Of a stretch of 64,000 nt of DNA, positions 21,201 through 33,200 are shown piece after piece. Under the pieces are notes generated by a model. It was not told where the DNA came from. It did not search any database and was given only the letters and a program-made list of their open reading frames with translations. The translations under genes and the position numbers were made by a program. Source of the DNA: Ixodes scapularis (Eukaryota > Arthropoda > Arachnida > Ixodida > Ixodidae); the NCBI RefSeq assembly GCF_016920785.2, contig NW_024609880.1, positions 53,696,121 through 53,760,120 on the forward strand, given 5' to 3'. The stretch's first letter is position 1. Every line of letters begins with the position of its first letter.

Positions 21201-24200
21201 GGACGCTAATCAAACCGGTCGAAGATACATTCCAGGCACGGTACCAGGGATCCGTGTTTCATGGCGCCCTCTGGGGATGAGTCTAGAGGTCCCTGATGAG
21301 TTGCTCGTGGTCATACAGTGTCTCGTTACGCTTATAAATGAAAATGAGCACTTGGCGAGAAAGCTCACTACACGGAAGCCAAGGAATCATTCTTGGGCCC
21401 CTGACCACATAATATGGGATTGAATCTTTTGCTAAAGTGCACGGTGCTCTTGGTAACCAAAATGTGCATCGTAATAATGAGTTAGCGATTACTTGGGCTC
21501 ATTTCCCTCACCTGGTGCCTACCTTCCTGGGCCTTGTGATTTTGCGAGGTTTTGTTGAATTAGTTTCCAGCATTTCCGTGGTCAGCCGGCTTTTATTGGC
21601 AAGCATGACCCTTAACTCCCGCTGCACAGAGTCGCTGGACAACACACTCTTCCTGAAGCTGATGAACGACTGCTGGCAGTCCCACTGCCAACAGATGGTG
21701 AGTGCTGTTTGCTGATCGCTGTGTTGTCAACATTCTACTGTCTTCTGGGGACTGATGTTGGTAATATGTGTGCGTTGTCTGGTGCAGATAATGATCCGGA
21801 GCATCTTCCTGTTCCTTGACCGAACGTATGTGCTTCAAAATGCTGCTGTGGCTTCCATATGGTAAGTATGCATGTGCGTTGCTACTGAAAAGCAAGAAAG
21901 AAAGATAACTTTTTTAATACATCCTGAGACATGAAGCCATGAAGGTGGACAAGCACCATTTTATGTTTCATGTTGTCCCCCTTTTTTTTCAGTCAGTTTA
22001 GTGTTTTTAGGACGGCATCATTTTAAGAAAGCAGCCAATTCCTAATCTATTTTCTTAATCTATTCAACACCGCAAACCTGTACCGATACCGTATGAAAAG
22101 AGAGGGCTGACTTGACATCAGTAAAGTAAATATGCAAAAGTGTATGTAACTGACAATTGTGAACTACCGTAGATACTGTTAAACTAGTAAAACAAAAGTT
22201 TGTCAAACCGGATCTTCTTGCTTAAGGGTTGTGTTCAAACTCGCACGAAAAAAGTATGAACTGAAAAACAACAGCAGCAACGCTGTCATCTCTAGTGACA
22301 ATGCCTTTGAAAATCATGGCAGTCGGTCACTGTTTGCCGACGTGAACCTTACTCTGGCTTCACTGACATCTGCCAGTGTCTGTTGTTTTGCCAAATTCAG
22401 CACGAGCCCACAGTGTTTCAGCGTCCAATCTGAAGCCTGGCTTTGCGTTCAGGGACGTTGGCCTGGAGCTGTTTCGGACGCACATAGCAAGCAACAGCAG
22501 TGTTCAGGGACGCACGGTGGAGGGCCTCTTGCAGCTCATAGAGAAGGAGAGGGGAGGTGATGCGGTGGACCGCTCTCTGCTCAAGTCGCTCGTTCGCATG
22601 CTCTCAGACCTTGGCATGTACGGAGAGGTGAGTTTTTGCCGGCATGGGTTTCCCTAGAGCCACCAAATGGGCCATGCTTAGAGTACAGACACTCCATTCA
22701 GCAACCGTCTAGTGGGCGCCACCATCTTGTTCCCTGGTGCAGGGTGGGTGCAATAGGTGATGGTTGCGATTAGAAAATTAGACTTTTCAAGTCTTGAATG
22801 CAGTGTTGGTGGGTTCAGGTGATACTGTTTTGCTGTGTTGCAGACTGTTTTTTAACATTTCTGGAGGATCGGAAACTGCTCCCGTGATTTCAGATAAAGC
22901 TTTGGGCAACTGGCAACAATGATTTCAAGCAACAAGATGGCTGAAGTGTAACTTACTAATTAGCAGCTCTAGGTTTCTCTAGCTGTTTGTGCAGGTCGGA
23001 CGTTTGCCAAGCAGACGTGGTTTGCGGCGAACACTAGACTCCGAAGCTTTTGAATTGAAGTGCACTTGGGAGTGCCAGAAAGTGTTTGTGATAACTGCCG
23101 ATTTAGCTCGAGATTTTATGTTTGTGCAAGCACCGAAGTTTTGCTTGGGCCAGTGTGATGTCTCCATTCGCTTTAGGCCCAATGACCGTATTGAGGTGTT
23201 CCAAAGGGTCCAAGGGCTACGAACAGTCTCTAGACAATTCTCAGAAGCAAAGAATATTGTGAAAAATTCCAAAACTAAAATGGTAAAATATGGAATGGAA
23301 CGGGCGACATACGACAAGTGAAGAGATGGAAAGGTTGACGTGAGATATATTTCCGTGCAGGTGTTTGAGGGACGGTTTCTGGAAGCGACGGAGCGTCTCT
23401 ACGGTGAAGAGGCGCAGCGTTTGTTGCAAGAAGCGGAAGTTCCGGCCTACCTACAGCACGTGGAGCGCCGCCTGGCGGAGGAATGGGAGCGCCTGCTTCA
23501 CTACCTTGACCACTCCACAAAGTGAGCCACACGAAAATGTCTCCTATGGGTTGGTGTCACACAGCACTCTTCTGGCTAGACCTTTTGTAAGAATTCATGC
23601 TGGGGAACCCTTGCCTCATGCTTTGTACATATGGAGGCAATGTTTTCGAGCAGGGTTTTTGTGCTGCCTCAGCCTGCATGCGTAGCGGTGTTCAGGCTTG
23701 GGCAGCACAAAGACCATGCTGGAGGCTTGGTCACGTTGTTCAAAACGAGGTTGGAATGGACCGTCACATTTTCTGTTGTCGTAATGTGACAGTTGGTCTT
23801 ATAGCTTTTTATGCCAGAGGGGCCCCTTGTGCCATTTAACACTTCTCAGCTAGCACTAAAGTGGACCAGCTCATATTGCTGCTGACTGTACATAGCGCGA
23901 CTGTGTGTGCAAACAAGCCATCTCCGTTTTTTTTGTTTTTTTTTTCCTTTAGAGTTGGAGGGATAGTATTAAAAGTACCATGTAGTGTGATGGAAAGCGA
24001 GCATTTGGGGCACTACCTAAATAAAAAAATTTCGAAGGAATGAAAAAAAGCTGGTATCAGATTTTTGCAGATGTTCGGTATGGCCACTGTAATCTCATTG
24101 TTACATATTGGCAACTTTTACATGCAATTTTCTAATGAAGGAGACTCCTGGGTTTTGGGTATTTAAAGAGCGCTCTCGCACTCAGAGCCATTTGCACTGA

Positions 24201-27200
24201 GAGAGGGGCCTATGGGTGGGGCTTGTGGCCCGATGGCGCGAGCCGACTTTGTACTAACAGATTGTGTTGTGTTATCCTATCAAGAAACGGTGACAGTTTG
24301 TTACGCGTCAAGGACACAGGATGGGAGAGGTAGCATACTGTTTCCCAGTTGGATGGATAGATGGATGTTAACGGCCGTACCCTTTATAGTAGGTGGTGGC
24401 TAGCACCATATAGCCTAAAAACTAAAAAAAAAAAAATTATCCTCCCCCCCCCCTCTTTTTTCCTTTGCCTTCAACCCCCCAGCGAGGGAGTTGCCAGCTT
24501 TCCCCTGGTCAAACCATGTCTGCATTACACCAACATCATACCCGTCGGGGGAGGGTGGGGTTGAATCTTTAGGCTGCAGCTATGGAGTGGAAGTCTGTCC
24601 CACCATCTCTATGGGCTTTCCCCGTACCCCAGACCACCAGACTCTCTCCATCGGCACATGACTCCGGGCCTAACTCTCCAGTTCGAGAAGAAGGCTAGCA
24701 CAGAAAAACATGCTCAGCAAACATCAAGATCAACCAGGCAAAAAATGTGCAACAAGAAAGACAAAAAAATATAGATAAACATTTTTTTTTTTTTATCTTT
24801 TAGGGACAACTTTTGTATCCTTATTAATATGTTTTCTTAATAATCCCTTCCCTCGTTGCTCTCAACTTTCATAATTTTCTATAAAAATAAAAGCCCTCTG
24901 ATAGAACCTGTTCCCCTAACAGCCATTTCAAAACTTCTTTTTTTTTTTCCTTCAAAATCACCATTTGATGGACCTCCACTCTTCTTATCTTATATTCCAT
25001 TGGCTTTAAATCAGTCGTGCCTTCCCAGGAGGTGCCGATTGAGAATCTTTATTTCTCTATCTTTTTTACTTTCTCGCCTGATCTTACGTCCCCCACCTGC
25101 GCTAGTTAGTTCTACTTTGTTCAATTGCCAAACTCCCAGCCACAATCGCCAGACTGTCGACACCCTTAAAAGATTGCCACACGCTCGTTATAAACGGCTC
25201 TGGTGGCACCGAAAAGTGGTCTTCAGACGGGGCAGTTGGTGTGGAGTTTGTGACGCTTGTGCCCCTGCAGGAAGCCCCTGATCAGCTGCGTAGAGCGGCA
25301 GTTGCTGGGGCAGCACCTGTCCCTGATCCTGCAGAAAGGCATGGATCAGCTTCTGGACGACAATCGGGATCTGGGCCTCATGTACAGCCTCTTCGCTCGG
25401 GTCAAGGACGGGCTGCCCATGCTCTGCACCCACTTCAACCACTACGTCAAGGTCGGGATGCACCCCTTCTTTATGCCGATCCTGTCGGTCCGCTTCAAGC
25501 GGGAATCTGTGGCCGATCGCGTTCTAATCACCGACGGAAGGGCAGGGAGAGGTTTTATTTGCCCACCTCCAGCGTGAGCCTCTTACCCTCAATAGCACAC
25601 CGGCATCTTGTGAGCCTCAAACGTTCACGCACAGCCGCAAAAGACGACAAGCATGCGCCGGAGGTCGGGCGTTCCAAGGAGGCACCCTGCCATTCTCGTC
25701 TTGTCGGGCACGTGGAGTTGAAGCTTGTGCCACCAAACCCGAGGATCTCGCGTTCAATCCCCCCCCCCCACTCCCCTGCCCGTTTTGATCTGGACGAGCT
25801 TCGGATTGTCGTGCGATTGCGTATCACTACTGCGTTGTGCGCGTTAAAAGCTCCGGGCTGGCGGTTGTACTGCACTGGCTAAATTTCCCGTATACGTCGA
25901 AAACACCGGATGCCCACTGGGGCTAGCTTACTTCCCGCCATCCGAACGCGCAATTATGTCTGACAATGTTCAGTGTTGTCGGGGGTGCCTTAAATAGATT
26001 TATCTTTCATTCATTCGTACCTTAAAGTCTGATGCAATAGGTGTCAAAGGCCTAGATTGCTCTTAGTTACATGAAAGGAGAAATTGGCATGAACGAGGCA
26101 TTTATGCCCTCCCTTTCACTTCTCTGCAGTGTGCTTCGAGAAGTAGTGACTCTGCTTGTGAATACTTGAGCAGGGCCGCTTCGCAGCTTGGTACTTTCAA
26201 CACTGTTGATTTATCAGAAAGTGCCAATGTAGTCAGTGGAGTTAGCATAAACGTAGCTTTGATTTTAGTAATATCGTGTGAATACCTGAAATTTTTTTTA
26301 TATACGTTGTACTGCTGTAAAGTTCCGAAAGAACGCCCGCCCCCGGAAGATCGCCCATCCAGTTTTTTTGGCTAATTATCTATCCCATAAAAATTACGAA
26401 ACATTGCCCACCCCCGATTTCCGTCGGACGTCGCGCGATTCCGCGTCGCGCGGAATCGAATCAACTGTGCCATTGAACTCGCGCTTGATAAGCGAGTTCT
26501 TAGCGGGTTCCCACGCTTTTTTCCGTGACGTGCACGCGAGATATCGGCTCCCGTAACGTGCAAGTTGTTCCCGCGTGTATGTTGCGCCGTGAGATGCGAA
26601 TCTGCTGCGACCGCATCTGCGGTATCCATTCCCGTGACATAAAGTTTGTAGCGGATCCCGCGTTTTTGTCCGCGATCTGCGCGCATGATCTCTATTCCAC
26701 GCAAGTTGGTGCCGCGTGTATATAGCACCGTGAAATACGATTCGGCTGCGTTCGCGACCTGCGGTATTTGTACCCGAAACATACGAGCTTGTAGCGGATT
26801 CCTGCGTTTTCGTCCGCGATATCGGTTCCTGTGACAGACAAGTTTGTAGCGGGTTCCCGCGTGTTTATTGCACCATAAAACTTGCATCTGCTGCATCCGC
26901 AATTTGCAGCATTCGTTGTTGTGAGATGCGAGTCCTCAGCGGGTTTGTGCGGGTCCTTCGCATTGTAAAACGCGAATCTGCTGCGTCCGCAACCTGCGGT
27001 GTCAGTTCCCGCGTCATGTGGTTTGTAGCCAGTGCCAGGGTGTTTATCATTAATTTTTAATAAGGTTTTGCTGTGGCGTCCCCAAAGATAGTCCACCCCA
27101 TGTTTTTCACCATTTATCTCTTCATTTTGGGTGGGCGTTCTTTCGGAACTTTACGGTAATTCAGGAGAATAGGTTTTTCTATATCTGCTTTGTTCTAATT

Positions 27201-30200
27201 ATAATGTTTAGGCCCTTTGAAACGTTTTTAGGCCACAGTCAACGAAATTAGGGATGCCGGATTTCCTTTTCATTTGCGAAAAAGGTCTTACACTTTCGAT
27301 AAAAAGACTATTAGAATAAATTGATCAAAGTTTCAAGTGCAAACTGTGATGTTAGAAATAATTTATCTGGGTCCCATAAGTTTCCAAGGCCCTCTTCAAA
27401 ATTACATGCTCTATTCGAGTCTATGGCATAGTCCCTTTCGAATATGTCATAGCTTGCTTGAATTCATGGCCATTTTTATGGCCAACATCTCTTAGATACT
27501 TGAATCAAAAATATTTGGCTTTTCGAATTTGCTTCAAACTCAAAATTCACTGTGTTCACACATGCCTAGATTTTAGTGATGTGCATTTTTCTCTGCAAAG
27601 TGGTTATGACCAAAGCCTTTACTACTTTGGTTCTTTTAAGAACCTTCTGCACAGAACACACTTTCTGCTTTGTACGGCATTTACTGGATGAAAGCAGAGG
27701 TTTCACCCCTGCTTTCGCTCCGCCTCGGGATGTTCTTTTGCCTTGGACACGCTCATGGTTGAGGACAGAACGTAGCCACTCGCAGACTATGCTGGCTGTT
27801 GTCAAGGCCTCCGCAGTTGTTGTCAGTCCCCAACCTCCCGGAGACAAGAAAGGGGAGAGGCGAGGAAGAAAGTTGTGCTGTTTGCATGGTTGATGTACCC
27901 ACTGCAAACATGACCTGCCTGCGGCAACATTAACAATTTTTTTTAGAAACGGGCACACTTTTTTTGTCTTGCTCAGGGGAAGGTGTGTCTTGTTTGGACT
28001 GCCATTTCAGTCACTGCTTGACCTTATTTGCTTTGGATTCATTCAATGACTGCAGATTGCAGTTCTCATGAGAGAAAGCAGTCAAAGGAGGGACTGTAAG
28101 CAGGCCCCTAGTAATAAAAGCACACTATAGTTTTGGCGTTTTGGAATTTCCCCTTGTTGCAGAAACGGGGCCGGGTGATAGTGACAAACCCAGAGAAGGA
28201 CCGCTCGATGGTCCAGGAGTTGTTGGACTTCAAGGACCAGATGGACTCAGTGGTAACCCAGTGCTTTCAGAGGAACGAAAAGTTTGTCAACTCACTCAAG
28301 GAGGCCTTTGAGCACTTCATCAACCAGCGACCAAACAAGCCTGCAGAACTCATCGGTGAGCATTTCTTGCCACAGCTAATTCTAGGCTGTGCCAACGTGA
28401 TTTTTTTATTTTTATTTAAGCATACTGCAGGTTGTAAAGGCCCAGAAAGGAGGGGCAAACACATTTAAGTACTCATTGTTGAATACACGTGCACACTGAA
28501 AAAAATCTTCAATTTAGAAAAGCAGATTCACTGGCTCCAATGCCCCTAGTGCTGCAACATCATAACAATTTTAAAAATAAATGCCACAACTCTCAAAAAA
28601 AAAAAAAAAAACTTCATTTATATAAACACCAACACACACAATACATATGCATACATATATACGTACATACACTTTACTTAATTGTACATGCTATATTTTA
28701 AAAATAAAAATAACAGTGGGGAATCGTTTGTTTATGATTTTTGTTTGTCAGTGTCCCTATGCATTATTAGTAGGGTTTCGTGTTCCCAGTAAAAAAACGA
28801 TGAACACCGAAAATCAACCCCCAAGACAGTTTGTCAAAATTGGGTAAAACCAATAAACCCTTAAAGGAGCCCTGCAATCATATTTAAGCGTCTACCTTTT
28901 TTGCGGTTTCCACCTCCCTTGGGGTTCGGGCAAGCCAGCGGGCACGGAGAGAATGACTAAATATCAGTGCGTCATATTTTAGCGGGACGACGCGTAAGCC
29001 TCCTCCACCTATGGGGGCGACCCGCGGTGCCGAAAGCGCGCGAAATGTGACATCTTTGGTCCTGGGCTTACTACTGTTCAGAGCTGCTGAAAGCTTTTTT
29101 TTAGTTGAAATACAAAATATAAGTGGCACGAGCCGTTTCAATTATTTATAAAAGTAGTTTTTGTTAAGTATTTTAGATCAGAAAAGAAACTAATGCAGTT
29201 TAGAAAGAACGGGAACAAGAAATCACTTGTCGACATACCCGCCAGCAAGCGGTGGAAAAGGCGGCGCATACTAAAAAGGTGTAGTGGGATGAAGCACTGA
29301 CAAGCGGCAAGCGTATAAAGGTCCCGGATGTACGCGGCAGCGCTGCAGTTGAGGATTCGACCGCTTCGAGGCATTTTGAAGGCCTTCGGCGTCAAGCTTT
29401 GGCTTGTGGTTTGGCACTTTCACGGTATGGCAGCGTGAAGTGGCTTCCATTCTGAACTGATATTTACCCCGTGCTTGTTGTCATTTGTGACCAATGAAGT
29501 GTCATGCCAAACTAGTGTTTAATCGCGCAGCAAGTGCAATGCGAGCCGTCCTGGCTGCTTGCTTCATACAGCCTAGCCAGAACATGCTTTAGTGGCGCCC
29601 TCTCGAGCCAACAACACGGAGTGCGGCAGCCGTGAGCGCTCGCTGAGCTCACTACCCCTCCTCTAGTTTACGGCCACTCAAGCAACCAAGGACATCATGA
29701 AGGAGGTTATTTTTTGCTTGTTTTTGCAATTTTATTTTGCCCATAACTTTTAAAATGAAGCGAAATTCAAGAAAAGAAAAGTTTCATTAAGTTACTACGT
29801 TCAGTGCGCTCAGGTTCGGTGTCAATTAAAAACCAGAAAAAACGTCCTTGCAGGGCCCCTTTAATTGGAGCTGTTTTTGAATAAGGAAAAGACCAAGCTC
29901 TACAACAAGAACATTTGTCTACAACTCTATGTTATTTTTACCTGGAGTGCAGACTCCAATGAATTGTCTATGAGCCTTCTTGCTTCAGAACCACACATCT
30001 CGCTTCTTTTTCTTATTGTTGTGTGGACGTTCTTAAAATATTCGGGTTACGCGCTTGTTCTCTGGAGGTTGGGGCATCCCACTTTTTTTGTCCTATTTTC
30101 TACAAGCCTCGATGAACCTTGATGTTTAATCTGACACCAGGAAATGATACTGAAAAACACAAAATCTGTGGGGGAAAAAATACCCCCCCCCCCCCAATTC

Positions 30201-33200
30201 TAAGGAAAAGTAACCCCGAAAACACTGAATCCTAATTAGCATCCTGCATAGACTGGCTCCTGTATTGGCAAGGAGCTACAGAGTCGACGAGGAGAATTGT
30301 GTGCTGGTTTGATCAACTTGGCAGTCTGGCCTTTCTAATTGAGAATGAGAGAACAGCCTCCGATTTATAATCTCCAGATAACGTTTAACAGAACTTTAGT
30401 GTGGAACATTACTTTTGAGGTTTATTTGTGGCCATTATATAACTTTCATTAGATAACTCAGATCACACCGAGGTTTTTAGTTGTATGTGACATATGAGAG
30501 CCCAACTACCCAGAACAGAATTTGCAGCTCGAAATTCGCTTTCTTTCCGCCCAAAAACCGCCGATCAAGAACTAGCCGGTTTAAGTCGCGCTCACTCTCT
30601 CTCCCGTGGTCACGGGCCGTTTTCTAAGGTTTTGACTCGACCACCAAATTTAATGCAAGTTGTTGGCCATTGAAGGCACACAGTTAATATTATAAATATA
30701 AAAGAACAAAACATGAAACCCATTTTTTTGGCTTTCGAAAAGCTGCAAATACATTGATTGAAAAAAAAGAAAAGTAGCACAGACAACCGAAAGCGTTCTG
30801 TGCGTTCACTGCATAATTCTCAACATGGCGTTGTTTCGCGTATCGTGGGACCAGCGGACGATGGGCGACGGCGTTGGACCTCTACTTCAGAACTGTCGTT
30901 TACAGTACCGGAGAATTCTGTCTTCCTTCAAGAACAAAATTTTGGACCGATCAAAAGAACTGATGTTCATCCCGTACGAAGGCCCGACCAGCAAGCCGAT
31001 TGCACGAAGACGTCGGCGAGCCGTCGTCCCTTCTCATGGCTGAAGACATTGCTCGCTCTAACGATTATTACTTCGATTTAAATATGCACGCGTATGGTTT
31101 CTTTACGAGGTGCAAATGTGGCCTGCCCGACTTCAAGCCGGGAGTGCATGTATTGAAAGGAAATCGGCAGCAAACTTCCGACATACAGTCTACGGGCTCT
31201 CTTTCTACGCATGAAAGAGTTCCTTCATTAGCTCAGGGGAAAGACGTCCGATTCACACACAGTGGGCACGTGTTTGATCCTCGGTGTGGGTGTACCACTT
31301 TTCTTTTTTTTTTTTGTCAAGCATTTTGTGATGTTTACATTTCCTTTTTAACAATTATCGCTGAAAGAAAAAATCAATTGTTGTGGACGATACGTCGCTG
31401 AACTAAATGGTATGGGTTTCCATTTTCGACACCTGCGAACTCAATGTAGTCACTTTTCAAGAAAAGCAAGGAGCATATGAATCGGGTAGCGTCCGCTTTC
31501 AGAGCTTCGCGTAACTGTTCTACAGGAATTGCAGCCAGCCATTGATCCCGACCCGTTGATCTTTCGAAAACTTGTGCACTCTGCCACACAATGCCACTTT
31601 CAGATGTAAGACATGTGAGGCAGCTCTTCACGCAACTTCTTGAAAGTTTTCTTTTCGGAGTCGATCCCGGGAATTCACCACGGCACTCGGGCACTCACTA
31701 TTAATTGCCAACACTTAAATGTACAAAACAACTTATCTTGAAGTACAGAGCAGCGAGCGGAACAAACATAACTGCAAAGGAATCACATGGTGAACAAACG
31801 CATTTCGTCTGCAAGGTGAAAAAAAAAAAAAAAAAAAAACTTACACGGTTGGGTGTAGCCACGTGAATTCCGCCACTCACTCTATCCTCTCCACTTCTTT
31901 GTGTGGTGCGGGAGTTTTGGTTTCGGTTTCGAGCAGTTGCGTCTTTTGGCTTTATTAAAAAATATAGGTGACTCCGTAGCAAAATATTAATTGGGTAGTA
32001 TATTCTGACGCCATAATAAATTGCCTGACAATAGATCACCCGTTCAGCAGACTGTATCTTGGCCAAGCATTCAAATGGCACATTCAAATGGAGCTGTGAA
32101 TTGCCCCTATTCATGGTTCAGCTTTCCAGTGTACCGATCAAGGTTGAATTACCCTTTTCGGACAGAAAGATGTTGTGGTGTCCTCTGGTGTAACAGCGCA
32201 GTGTAGAAGATTTCTAATTGGTTGTTTTTTTTTGTTTGTTTGTTTGCTCATTCATGCTTTGAATCTTGAAGTTGCTTTCCTTAGAAATTTTTAGACCTTC
32301 TGACATACAAAGCTTTGTTGTACATGTTTAATCTCAATTCTATTTTTCTTTATGTTGTTGTCTTTAATTTTGTCTCTCTCTCTCTCTCCGTAGCCAAGTT
32401 TGTTGACTCCAAGCTAAGAGCGGGGAACAAGGTAACGTTGAGCTAGGTTAGGACGGTTGGAGCATGGACTGACTTTTATTCATCGTTGCAGGAAGCGACG
32501 GAAGAGGAGTTGGAAAGGCTGCTCGACAAGATCATGGTGCTGTTCCGCTTCATTCATGGTGAGTATCATAGTGCCTGGGTTGATCTGTACACTGGCACCA
32601 GTTATTTTCTCTTTTTCTCTCTCTCTTTTTTTTTTTTATTATGAGGGACTAACAGAGATAGACTAATAGATTTTCTGGGAATTGACCCTTCTAAAACATT
32701 TTACTTGGTGTGTTCAAGAGGCAACATAAATCTCGAGTTTGAATCTTTGCCTTTCATTTTCTTTTGATCTTTTTATGTCCTATATATAGCCATCTGTTAT
32801 CCCATACATTTTTTTCTGGTGCACCTGTGGATCTTGATCTTATTTTGTCTTATTAGCTATGATATTAGCTTTTTTAGTTTGAATGTTTGTCAAATTACCT
32901 TTCTGTTGCCTACAGTAATCTAACCATGAGCTTAGGATGAGCATACTCAAATTCTACCTAATCCTTAGCTCAAAATTAAATACTTTTAATTAGGTACTCT
33001 TTATTATGATTATGCACGGCACTTTTTTAATGCTTTACAGTTGTGTTTTAAAAAAGCCACAAAGTATATAAGAACTAATGCAGCCTGTGCAGGTGAGTTA
33101 TACGGCCAGAAGGACATAATATGGGGGGATAATTGTCTCAACAAGTCGGCTAATTAAGTAAAATTTGTTAATTCACTTTTTAATTATTGAAGATAATGAT

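Larger units (their letters stand above)
19226..21627 (+). other. U12-type AT-AC intron of CUL4
   Basis: The intron starts ATATCCTTAT, a full match to the U12 5' site ATATCCTT, and ends ...GCTGCAC. A branch-point match CCCTTAAC lies at 21609-21616, its adenosine 12 nt from the 3' end. Cutting here joins '..TTC TTC AA' to 'A GAG TCG CTG', giving FFKESLD, which restores the cullin-4 reading (human FREDSLD). No usable GT donor in the required phase exists before the next in-frame stop. The intron is about 2.4 kb and carries two MITEs and a tRNA-like SINE fragment. Confidence 0.88.
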
